A DNA stretch of 5,687 nt from an uncultured Lachnospiraceae bacterium (GCA_902797565.1 CADBTO010000184.1:1-5687); one strand, 5' to 3'. Positions 1-5,672 are shown, counted from the first letter of the stretch. Notes: generated by a model not told the origin, from the sequence alone. Translations and numbers: made by a program.

Positions 1-1143
1 CTGGTGGATATTTCCAAGCAGAAGAATTACAAACGGAAGCTTGCGGAGCAGGCGGATATCGATCCCCTGACAGGGCTGTACAACCGGCGGCGTTTCCACC
101 GGGATCTGGAAAAGAGCATCCGGGACGCGGCGCGGGCCGGAGGGCAGGGGACGCTCCTGCTGCTGGATCTGGATCATTTTAATGACCTCAGCGATATTCT
201 GGGGCATATCAAGGGAGATGAACTGCTTGTGCAGGCTTCGGATGCGGTGCTGGAACTGGCGGCTGGAAGGGCGCAGTGCTACCGGATTGGCGGCGACAAG
301 TTTTCTGTATTAGTGCCCTATTCCGGCGAGGATCAGGCGGAAGCGCTGGCGGAGTCCATTTTACAGCGCTTTGAGAATGCCTGGCAGATCGGGGAAGAGA
401 CATACAGCTGTACGGCGTCGATTGGCATTGTACATTTCCCGGGACATTCCGGCAAGGGGGATGAACTGGTCCGCTTTGCCACATCTGCGCTCGAACAGGC
501 GAAGAAAAAAGGCGGAGGTTCCTGCGTGGCATACCAGGGCGGCTTTGCCAGGGTGCCGCGGCCGGATCGGGCACACAAGAAACCGGGGCTGGAAAAAGAG
601 CTGCGGCAGGCAGTGGAAGGGGGCTGCGTGTCATTCGGCACGATGTACAGCCCGATGTTTGAAAAACCGGAGCCGGATGATACCTGCAGCGGTGCGCTGG
701 TGCATATTGTCTGGGATTCCGCGAAATTCGGGAAGATGGAGGAGCGGCGCTTCATGCCCCTGGCGGATTATCTGGGGCTGTCCGGAAAGATTACGGAGTA
801 CTGCTTCGTGGAGGCCGCACGGAATTGCAGGCGCTGGAATGATTTTGGGAATCCGGATTTCCGGATGGTCTTCCCGTTCTCCGGGGACCAGTTTTTGGAT
901 GATGACATCATTGAGATGGTGGCGGGCGGACTGGATTTGGCGGGCGTTATGCCGGAAAATATTGCCATCCTGCCCAAGGATGTGCCCGGTGAGAAGGAGG
1001 CAGACCACTTCCTTGCCACGGTGGCATCGCTGGAGGAACTGGGCTGCAAGGTGGTTTCCAGGGAAGATCTGGCACAGGTGCGTTATGGGACGGCGGAAGA
1101 CAGCGAGGCATTCCAGAGGAGGTTTGTAGAGCCATGCGATTGA
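1..1143 (+). CDS. Degenerate GGDEF/EAL-like cyclic di-GMP family protein (5' partial)
   Basis: The frame is open from the first base. A GTG at 4 could be a start, but the opening residues DISKQK look like the end of a PAS/PAC-type sensor domain joined to GGDEF, so the true start is probably upstream. Residues are numbered from that GTG. The GGDEF domain spans about 18-178, with DPLTGLYNRR (20-29), LDLDHF (54-59), GHIKGDELL (67-75) and TASIGI (137-142). The active-site signature is GGDKF (96-100), with Lys for the usual Glu. The FKxxND segment reads FNDLSD, and no RxxD inhibitory site precedes the signature. Residues about 195-365 resemble the first two thirds of an EAL domain: LEKELRQAVE, FMPLADYLGL, a counterpart of the VNLSxxQF segment reading FPFSGDQF, and LEELG. 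The EAL motif appears as GAL (230-232), ITE and DDFG are lost, and the last third is missing. I infer that it neither makes nor degrades cyclic di-GMP and acts as a receptor or protein-interaction module. It overlaps the next gene by 10 bases. Confidence 0.88.
   Translation: MVDISKQKNYKRKLAEQADIDPLTGLYNRRRFHRDLEKSIRDAARAGGQGTLLLLDLDHFNDLSDILGHIKGDELLVQASDAVLELAAGRAQCYRIGGDKFSVLVPYSGEDQAEALAESILQRFENAWQIGEETYSCTASIGIVHFPGHSGKGDELVRFATSALEQAKKKGGGSCVAYQGGFARVPRPDRAHKKPGLEKELRQAVEGGCVSFGTMYSPMFEKPEPDDTCSGALVHIVWDSAKFGKMEERRFMPLADYLGLSGKITEYCFVEAARNCRRWNDFGNPDFRMVFPFSGDQFLDDDIIEMVAGGLDLAGVMPENIAILPKDVPGEKEADHFLATVASLEELGCKVVSREDLAQVRYGTAEDSEAFQRRFVEPCD
1115..1122 (+). promoter_or_regulatory. Ribosome binding site of the pseG-like gene
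   Basis: AGAGGAGG lies 11 bases before the ATG at 1134, inside the end of the upstream coding region. It supports that ATG as the start. Together with the 10-base overlap, it suggests that translation of the hydrolase is coupled to translation of the GGDEF/EAL-like protein. Confidence 0.75.
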
Positions 1144-2309
1144 TTTTTCGGGCAGACGGGAATGCGGTAATTGGCTCCGGGCATGTGATGCGCTGCCTGT
1201 CGATCGCGGATGCGGCCATGGCGCGGGGGATTCCTGTGTGTTTTCTCTGCGCGGACGATGGCTTTGCCGATACGATTCAAAGCCGTGGCATGCAGGCCCA
1301 TATCCTGGACAGCGATTCGCAACAAATGGAAGCGGAGCTGCCTGCACTGGAAAAACTTTTGGCGCAGCGGCCGGATCTGGTGAAGGACGGGCCGGTCTGC
1401 GTGGTGGTGGATTCCTATTTTACGACAGAAGCATATTTTGAGGGTCTGCGGCAGGTGTTTTCTGAGGCGATGGATGCTGCGCGTGCGGCAGGCGCTTCGG
1501 CTGCGGAAGATGCGGTTGGTACAGCAGATGCGGTTGGTGCCGCAGATGCGACAGTTGGTGCTGCCGATTTTCGGATTTGTTTCATAGATGATATGCAGGA
1601 GTTTGCGTATCCGGTAGATGGACTCCTGTGTTACGGTATTGGTGCAGAAGTACTGCAGGAACGTTATGAGCAGATGTACCGCGAGGCGGGACGGCCCTGT
1701 CCAAGGCTTCTGCTGGGCGGCCGATATATTCCGCTGCGTGCGGAGTTTGCGGGGCTGCCGCAGCGCGTTGTCCGGGAGCAGGCAGCGGATGTCCTGGTGT
1801 CCACGGGCGGGGCGGATTCCTTCCATGTGTGCCTGAAGCTGGCACAAAAGCTTGCGGCGGCAGGCACAGAGGGGCTGGTTTACCATCTGGTAGTCGGGAA
1901 GATGAACCGGGACGCGGAGGCGATTTGTGCCTTGGCGGCGGATTGTCCGAATCTGGTCGTACACCAGAATGTCCAGAAGATGGCGCAGCTGATGCAGCGC
2001 TGCGACCTTGCCGTGTCTGCGTCCGGCAGTACGCTTTATGAACTTTGCGCCACGCAGACGCCGGGGATAACCTATGTGCTGGCGGACAACCAGCTGGGCG
2101 GTGCCCTGATGTTTGAGCGGGAGGGTGTCCTGCAGTATGCCGGGGATATCCGGGAGCTGGGCGAAGCGCTCCCGGAGAAACTCGTTTCGGCGGCAAAGGA
2201 ACTTGCGGCAGATTTTGAAAAACGGAAAGAAATTGCAGGGAAGCAGCGGCTTTTGCTGGATGGAATGGGCGCGGGACGCGTCGCGGCGGCCTGGACAGAT
2301 TGCTGGTAG
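1134..2309 (+). CDS. pseG: UDP-2,4-diacetamido-2,4,6-trideoxy-beta-L-altropyranose hydrolase (PseG/SpsG family)
   Basis: PseG is a cytoplasmic enzyme with a GT-B fold. It removes UDP from the 2,4-diacetamido-trideoxy-altrose intermediate of pseudaminic acid synthesis, giving the sugar that PseI condenses with phosphoenolpyruvate. The N-terminus reads RADGNAVIGSGHVMRCLSIA. His17 in the GSGHVMR loop matches the catalytic histidine described for Campylobacter PseG. The nucleotide-binding half has STGGADSFHV (from residue 223), SASGSTLYELC (295-305) and LADNQLGG. At 391 residues it is longer than the roughly 275-residue Campylobacter enzyme, partly because of an Ala/Asp/Val/Gly-rich insertion at about 113-146, just before the FIDDM strand (150-154). 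No acetyltransferase (PseH) domain is fused to it. The start is fixed by AGAGGAGG upstream. No other pse gene is in the window, and the rest of the pathway may lie upstream. A related nonulosonic acid or SpsG-type spore-coat sugar substrate is possible, so the exact substrate is inferred. Confidence 0.88.
   Translation: MRLIFRADGNAVIGSGHVMRCLSIADAAMARGIPVCFLCADDGFADTIQSRGMQAHILDSDSQQMEAELPALEKLLAQRPDLVKDGPVCVVVDSYFTTEAYFEGLRQVFSEAMDAARAAGASAAEDAVGTADAVGAADATVGAADFRICFIDDMQEFAYPVDGLLCYGIGAEVLQERYEQMYREAGRPCPRLLLGGRYIPLRAEFAGLPQRVVREQAADVLVSTGGADSFHVCLKLAQKLAAAGTEGLVYHLVVGKMNRDAEAICALAADCPNLVVHQNVQKMAQLMQRCDLAVSASGSTLYELCATQTPGITYVLADNQLGGALMFEREGVLQYAGDIRELGEALPEKLVSAAKELAADFEKRKEIAGKQRLLLDGMGAGRVAAAWTDCW
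1506..1568 (+). repeat. In-frame 18-bp tandem repeat in pseG
   Basis: Two 18-bp units (1506-1523 and 1524-1541, 15 of 18 bases identical) are followed by a 21-bp variant (1542-1562) and a partial GCCGAT. They encode copies of a (A/E)DAVG(T/A)-type hexapeptide at residues 125-145. The array forms most of the insertion that lengthens this PseG relative to the family, and it lies before the FIDDM core strand, where an extended surface loop would be tolerated. Confidence 0.8.
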
Positions 2310-2332
2310 GAGGGATTTTTCCCTCCTTTTTT
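2308..2332 (+). terminator. Intrinsic terminator after pseG
   Basis: AGGAGGG (2308-2314) and CCCTCCT (2321-2327) form a perfect 7-bp stem around a 6-base ATTTTT loop. T2327 begins a six-base T run through 2332, which continues beyond the stem. The 5' arm begins on the last two bases of the pseG stop codon. This separates the GGDEF/pseG unit from the sigma factor unit. Confidence 0.88.
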
Positions 2333-2383
2333 CTATGCGACGGGCTGGTTTTCATTTTCCGGCTCGATATTTCTTTTATTTTA

Positions 2384-2419
2384 TGCAACAAATCCGTTTG
2401 TTTGGCACACTATTATGAT
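2384..2419 (+). promoter_or_regulatory. Candidate promoter of the sigma factor unit
   Basis: The 123 bases between the pseG terminator and the sigma gene are clearly more AT-rich than the flanking genes and must hold the promoter if the terminator works. TGCAAC (2384-2389) is followed 16 bases later by CACACTATTATGAT (2406-2419). This resembles the AAC-centred -35 and short -10 of ECF-type promoters, although the usual CGT in the -10 is not there. TATTAT or TATGAT (2411-2419) could instead serve as a housekeeping -10, but no good TTGACA lies 17 bases upstream. Autoregulation by the encoded sigma factor is inference. Confidence 0.35.
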
Positions 2420-2444
2420 GTAAAGGTTAAGCAAAAAGCTTTTT

Positions 2445-2454
2445 GGGAAGAGAG
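2445..2454 (+). promoter_or_regulatory. Ribosome binding site of the ECF sigma gene
   Basis: The purine stretch GGGAAGAGAG ends just before the ATG at 2456. It decides the start: the frame is open back to a TTG at 2300 inside pseG, but the extra residues are encoded by the terminator and leader and do not look like protein. Confidence 0.6.
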
Positions 2455-2455
2455 T

Positions 2456-3025
2456 ATGGACAAGTATAAGGAGCGCCTCGCAGATACAGCGCCGGCGGCA
2501 GAGGTCGTGGAGCGGGCGAGGCAGGGTGACAAAGACGCGTTTGCGCAGTTATATGCAGAGGTTTATGAAGCATTGTACCGGATGGCGCTGTTTCGTCTGG
2601 GCAGGCGGCAGGATGCAGAGGATGCTGTGTCTGAGGCGGTCGTGGATGCCTACCGGCAGATCCGTCAGCTGCAGTCTCCGGCGCATTTCAAAGGCTGGAT
2701 CTTTGCGATCCTGTCCCGGAAATGTTATGCCGTCCTGCGAAAACGTTATGAACGGGACGAAGTGTCCGGGGCAGGCGCAGACGCGGAAGAGATTCTGCTG
2801 GAGCTCCCGGCGGATGACGGGCAGTCCCCGGAAGGGGTTGTGGAGAAGATCGCGATGGAACAGATGTTGTCCTGCCTGTCGGAGGAGGAACGGGAGATCC
2901 TGGGGATGTACCTGTACTCCGGTTATGGCAGCAGGGAGGTTGCTGAGGCGCTGCAAATGAACCATTCAACGGTTCGTTCGAAGATTCGGCGTGCGATTGG
3001 GAAATTGCGTGCGTATATCGCGTAG
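2456..3025 (+). CDS. ECF-subfamily RNA polymerase sigma factor
   Basis: This 189-residue protein has the size and two-domain build of an extracytoplasmic function sigma factor, which directs RNA polymerase to a small regulon. Sigma region 2 spans about residues 22-101: ARQGDKDAFAQLY, then YRMALFRLGRRQDAEDAVSE for core binding, then HFKGWIFAILSRKCYAVLRKR for -10 recognition and melting. An acidic linker (about 102-130) leads to region 4 at about 133-187, with LSEEEREILGMYLYSGYGSREVAEALQ and the helix-turn-helix NHSTVRSKIRRAIGKL that reads the -35. There is no region 3 and no C-terminal extension. The next gene, 78 bases after the stop, encodes a membrane protein with a cytoplasmic tail, the usual place for a cognate anti-sigma factor. 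I infer that the sigma factor is held at the membrane until an external signal releases it. The target genes and the ECF group cannot be read from this sequence. Confidence 0.92.
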   Translation: MDKYKERLADTAPAAEVVERARQGDKDAFAQLYAEVYEALYRMALFRLGRRQDAEDAVSEAVVDAYRQIRQLQSPAHFKGWIFAILSRKCYAVLRKRYERDEVSGAGADAEEILLELPADDGQSPEGVVEKIAMEQMLSCLSEEEREILGMYLYSGYGSREVAEALQMNHSTVRSKIRRAIGKLRAYIA

Positions 3026-3042
3026 GCGTGCGGACGCGCGGG

Positions 3043-3075
3043 GCGCAGCGGGCAGAAACGGGGCGAAGGCTGCGC
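3043..3075 (+). repeat. Inverted repeat in the sigma/membrane-protein gap
   Basis: GCGCAGC (3043-3049) and GCTGCGC (3069-3075) are perfect complements around a 19-base loop. A smaller GCGT/ACGC hairpin (3026-3037) sits directly after the sigma stop codon. The gap is extremely G+C-rich. No T run follows, so this is not an intrinsic terminator. It could be an RNA structure that tunes translation or stability between the two genes, or simply a product of base composition. Confidence 0.35.
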
Positions 3076-3089
3076 GCGCTGCAGGATGA

Positions 3090-3095
3090 AGAGGG
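3090..3095 (+). promoter_or_regulatory. Ribosome binding site fixing the membrane-protein start at 3104
   Basis: AGAGGG lies 8 bases before the ATG at 3104. The upstream in-frame ATG at 3086 has only CAGG directly against it, and the ATG at 3098 is only 2 bases from AGAGGG. The start at 3104 is therefore preferred. Confidence 0.6.
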
Positions 3096-3103
3096 TAATG
3101 CAC

Positions 3104-5605
3104 ATGAATATATCAGAAAAGAAAGCGAGGCCATTTGATCGGGATTCGGCGCGCGAAATGCCAGAGCAAGCAGCGCCGGAGAGCGGAACGGCCGGGCAAG
3201 CAGCGCCGGAACAGGAGCGGGATGCCGCCACGCTGGAAAAGCTGGAGGCGGTGCTTGATGCTGCGGAAGGCACCAGGGTTCCGGAAAGGCTTTTGCCGGA
3301 GAATATCGGGCGGCTGCTGGAGGGCATCGAACCGGAAAACGTTGGGCGGTATCAGAATCATGTCGGGTCGGGAGAAACGGGACGTTTTCGGGATAGCGTC
3401 GGGTCGGGAGAAACTGAACGGCTTCGGGATGGAACCGGGGCGGGAACCGCCAGAAGATTTCAGAAGGGCAGCGGGTCAGCACGCAAGGAGGGACAGTCTA
3501 TGAGAAAACGATGGAAGCCGGTATTTTGGACAGCGGCCGTTTTGGCTGCGTCGCTGGGCCTCCTGGCGGTTCCGGCGGGACTTCGGCAGACAGGCGGCTG
3601 GGATTTGCTGCAGCAGGAAGCGGGATCGGAAAGTACGGACGGCTCAGCCGTGCGCACAGCGTCATCGTCTTCAAAGGCGGATGTGCAAAAAGCGTTCAAG
3701 GGTTATTTCCGGGAAGCGAAAAGCTATGCCGAGATCCAGAAGGAGCTGATGCTGGCGCGGGAAGAGGAGCAGGAGCAGCAGTGGCTGGATGGGGACGTTG
3801 TTTATGAAGAAGTAGAAGAGGCCGAGATGGCGGATATGGCAGAGGGTTCTGCCAATGGCGGGACAAATGGTTCTGCGTCCGATTCTGCCAGTGGGGAAGC
3901 GCATGCGTCCAAGCCGCTGCAGTATATGAAAAGCGGGGCGCGGACGGCAAAGACTGCGGACAAAGCGGATGCCCAGTCGGATTATTCCACGACGAACCTG
4001 CGCGAGATGGGGATTGACGAAGGGGATGTCGTCAAGACCGATGGCCAGTACATTTATAGTTATAATATGGATGGGGAAGCACGGATTGTGGGGGCAGATG
4101 GAACAAAGCTCACCCTCGCCGCGAAATTTTCACCGGAGTTTTCCGGGGATGACAGTCAGCTTTGTGATATGTATATCCGGGAAGGGGCAGAAGGAAAGCG
4201 CCTGGTCTTTGTCGGGAATGTGTATGACACGCAGCTTCAGGCGGCGGACGGGGAGGATGATGCGCTGGTGGATACGGGGTATTATGCGCTGTATGATTCT
4301 TACAGGACAACGGCGGTGTGTTATGATATTTCCGACCCGGAGCATCCGAAGCAGACCGGCAGCTTTTCTGTAGAGGGTTCGTACCAGTCTTCGAGGATTT
4401 CCGGAGACCAGCTGTATCTCTTTACATGGTATCATGGAGGAGATGTCCCGCGGATTGACAAGGAAAAGCCGAAGGCAGCGGATGTCTACCTGCCGCAGAG
4501 CCTTGCATACCAGTATACCACCTTTACGATGACGTCGGTTGCGCTGGAACCGGCAGCCGGGCAGGAACAGGAAGCTGGGCAGGGGCAGTCAGCTGGGCAG
4601 GAGCAGGGAAGCGCGGGCACGATGCAGAAGATCGATACGAAGGTCATCTATTCTTCGGCAGCGGATGTCTATGTCACGGCTGATGCAATCATCCTGCAGG
4701 TCCAGGATTACAGCGGGGACCGCGAGAAAACAAACCTGCTGCGCTTCTCCTGTGAGGACGGGATCTTCCGGCCGGAAGGCATCGGCGTGGTTCCGGGCAC
4801 GATTGAGAGCAGCTTCTCGATTGACGAGGACAGCGAGGGAAATATCCGGGTGGCAACGACAAGTTATGGGTTTTCAGGGAATACGAACGGCCTGTATATC
4901 TTTGACCGTTCGATGGAGCGTATCGGCAAGCTGACGGGGATTGCGAAAGGGGAGGAGATCAAGAGTGCACGATTCCTTGACAAGATGCTGTATCTTGTGA
5001 CGTTTGAGAACCACGACCCGCTGTTTGCAATCGACCTTTCGGATCCCCGGAATCCCAAAATGCTGGGGCAGCTGGAAATACCGGGCTTCTCGGATTACCT
5101 GCATTTCTGGGATGATACGCATCTCCTTGGGATCGGGTATGACACGGATGAGGAAACTTCGGAACAGCTGGGGATCAAGCTTTCCATGTTTGATATTTCT
5201 GATCCAATGGAACTTCGGGAGGAGAGCACGATCATTATCCGGGCGACGGAGATTCCGAAAGATGAGGACAAGGGCTGGCATATGGATGATGTTCCCGGGC
5301 TGGAGAATTACCGCAGCATCCTGATGGATCCGGAGAAGAACCTGATCGGTTTCGCGGCGCATTCCGATACGGAATATTATGAGTCTGAGCAATCCGAAGA
5401 AGTGAATGCGTATTATGTGTATTCTTATGAGAATGGGAAATTTGTACAACGCCTTGCGCAAAAGATCAAGGATGAAGAACTGGTGCAAAGTGCACGCGGG
5501 CTGTATATCGGGCAGACGTTTTATTATGTGAATGAAGCGGGAATCCTGTCCTTTGATATGGGGAAAGGGAAGCAGTTTGAGAAAGCGGAGGCATTGAAGC
5601 TTTAA
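3104..5605 (+). CDS. Membrane-anchored beta-propeller protein, putative anti-sigma factor/sensor
   Basis: The protein has 833 residues from the ATG at 3104 (839 if 3086 is used). Residues 1-132 are hydrophilic, repeat-rich and contain no cysteine, so there is no zinc anti-sigma HxxxCxxC motif. They include LEKLEAVLDAAEG (44-56) and VPERLLPENIGRLLEGI (59-75), a short helical motif that could bind the sigma factor. MRKRWK followed by a hydrophobic helix (about 139-160) predicts one membrane span with the N-terminus inside. Outside come a charged helical stalk (KAFKGYFREAKSYAEIQKEL onward), an acidic linker and a large C-terminal beta-propeller from about 294. The propeller opens with YSTTNLREMGIDEGDVVKTD, the hallmark of the Pfam 'Beta propeller domain' family (PF09826, from memory). 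Repeated YDISDP (407), IDLSDP (643) and FDISDP (696) strands mark its blades. Its place just after an ECF sigma gene suggests signal reception and sigma control. That role is inferred. A stand-alone cell-surface propeller is the alternative. Confidence 0.85.
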   Translation: MNISEKKARPFDRDSAREMPEQAAPESGTAGQAAPEQERDAATLEKLEAVLDAAEGTRVPERLLPENIGRLLEGIEPENVGRYQNHVGSGETGRFRDSVGSGETERLRDGTGAGTARRFQKGSGSARKEGQSMRKRWKPVFWTAAVLAASLGLLAVPAGLRQTGGWDLLQQEAGSESTDGSAVRTASSSSKADVQKAFKGYFREAKSYAEIQKELMLAREEEQEQQWLDGDVVYEEVEEAEMADMAEGSANGGTNGSASDSASGEAHASKPLQYMKSGARTAKTADKADAQSDYSTTNLREMGIDEGDVVKTDGQYIYSYNMDGEARIVGADGTKLTLAAKFSPEFSGDDSQLCDMYIREGAEGKRLVFVGNVYDTQLQAADGEDDALVDTGYYALYDSYRTTAVCYDISDPEHPKQTGSFSVEGSYQSSRISGDQLYLFTWYHGGDVPRIDKEKPKAADVYLPQSLAYQYTTFTMTSVALEPAAGQEQEAGQGQSAGQEQGSAGTMQKIDTKVIYSSAADVYVTADAIILQVQDYSGDREKTNLLRFSCEDGIFRPEGIGVVPGTIESSFSIDEDSEGNIRVATTSYGFSGNTNGLYIFDRSMERIGKLTGIAKGEEIKSARFLDKMLYLVTFENHDPLFAIDLSDPRNPKMLGQLEIPGFSDYLHFWDDTHLLGIGYDTDEETSEQLGIKLSMFDISDPMELREESTIIIRATEIPKDEDKGWHMDDVPGLENYRSILMDPEKNLIGFAAHSDTEYYESEQSEEVNAYYVYSYENGKFVQRLAQKIKDEELVQSARGLYIGQTFYYVNEAGILSFDMGKGKQFEKAEALKL
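3164..3223 (+). repeat. 30-bp direct repeat in the cytoplasmic tail
   Basis: Two 30-bp units (3164-3193 and 3194-3223) share an exact 15-base core, GCAAGCAGCGCCGGA, at 3166-3180 and 3196-3210. They encode EQAAPESGTA followed by GQAAPEQERD (residues 21-40). The duplication keeps the frame and lies in a disordered-looking stretch near the N-terminus of the membrane protein. Confidence 0.8.
3290..3469 (+). repeat. 36-bp (12-residue) tandem array in the cytoplasmic tail
   Basis: Five in-phase 36-bp units start at 3290, 3326, 3362, 3398 and 3434, with a partial sixth from 3470. The encoded 12-mers are LLPENIGRLLEG, IEPENVGRYQNH, VGSGETGRFRDS, VGSGETERLRDG and TGAGTARRFQKG (residues 63-122). Arg at unit position 8 is kept in all five. 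Units 3 and 4 match at 30 of 36 bases, while the outer units have drifted. The first unit is the helical PENIGRLLEG motif proposed to touch the sigma factor, so the array looks like amplification of that motif. It lies between that motif and the membrane helix. Confidence 0.75.
3485..3502 (+). promoter_or_regulatory. Internal Shine-Dalgarno and in-frame ATG before the membrane helix
   Basis: AAGGAGG (3485-3491) lies 8 bases before an in-frame ATG (3500-3502, residue 133). This is the best ribosome binding site in the window. The ATG begins MRKRWKPVFW, directly before the transmembrane helix. Initiation here would give a 701-residue protein with the membrane segment (or a signal peptide) and propeller but without the cytoplasmic tail. 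The site is seen directly. Its use as an alternative or even principal start is inference. Confidence 0.5.
4556..4609 (+). repeat. 18-bp tandem repeat inside the propeller region
   Basis: Three 18-bp units (4556-4573, 4574-4591 and 4592-4609) encode AGQEQE, AGQGQS and AGQEQG (residues 485-502). Units 2 and 3 agree at 15 of 18 bases. The Gln/Gly-rich segment sits between LEPA and KIDTKVIYSS, so it is most likely an expanded surface loop between beta-strands of the propeller. Confidence 0.8.
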
Positions 5606-5618
5606 TTTGAAGTTTTAA

Positions 5619-5651
5619 GAAAAAAGGGGAGCGGATGCCCCCCTCTTTTTT
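5619..5651 (+). terminator. Intrinsic terminator after the propeller gene
   Basis: Starting 14 bases after the stop codon, AAAAAAGGGG (5620-5629) can pair with CCTCTTTTTT (5642-5651) through one G-U pair. A GGGG/CCCC core and a six-base T run complete the structure. The A tract on the 5' side means it could also act on transcription from the other strand. It closes the sigma/propeller unit. Confidence 0.82.
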
Positions 5652-5654
5652 CGA

Positions 5655-5672
5655 GGGACGGCTTTCTGTCCC
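5655..5672 (+). other. Second hairpin downstream of the terminator
   Basis: GGGAC (5655-5659) and GTCCC (5668-5672) form a 5-bp stem, extendable by one G-T pair, with a short loop. A weak CGCTTTTCTG stretch follows. It may be a back-up terminator or the start of an element cut by the window edge. Confidence 0.35.

Noticed and set aside
371..1129. A 252-codon open frame on the + strand inside the GGDEF/EAL-like gene
   Set aside because: It is Arg/Trp/Cys-rich with no domain signal and is fully overlapped by the well-supported GGDEF frame. It is a shadow of G+C-rich coding sequence.
1083..1964. A 293-codon open frame on the - strand opposite pseG
   Set aside because: It is Arg/His/Ile-rich with no recognisable motif, and it lies opposite clear PseG motifs.
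1582..2391. A 269-codon open frame on the - strand over the pseG end and leader
   Set aside because: It is Pro/Ser/Arg-rich, typical of the antisense of G+C-rich genes, and it runs through the terminator.
2300..2455. N-terminal extension of the sigma factor from a TTG at 2300
   Set aside because: It would be encoded by the terminator and the AT-rich leader. The ATG at 2456 has a ribosome binding site and gives a standard ECF length.
3086..3103. Start of the propeller gene at the ATG at 3086
   Set aside because: It lacks a properly spaced ribosome binding site, while AGAGGG is well placed for the ATG at 3104. It cannot be excluded and adds only six residues.
3290..3481. The 36-bp array considered as a CRISPR
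   Set aside because: The units are contiguous without unique spacers, keep the reading frame and diverge by codon, so this is a protein-coding tandem repeat.
2688..3482. A 264-codon open frame on the - strand over the sigma gene and receptor start
   Set aside because: It is Pro/Ala/Ser-rich with no domain, and it lies opposite sigma region 4 and the 36-bp array.
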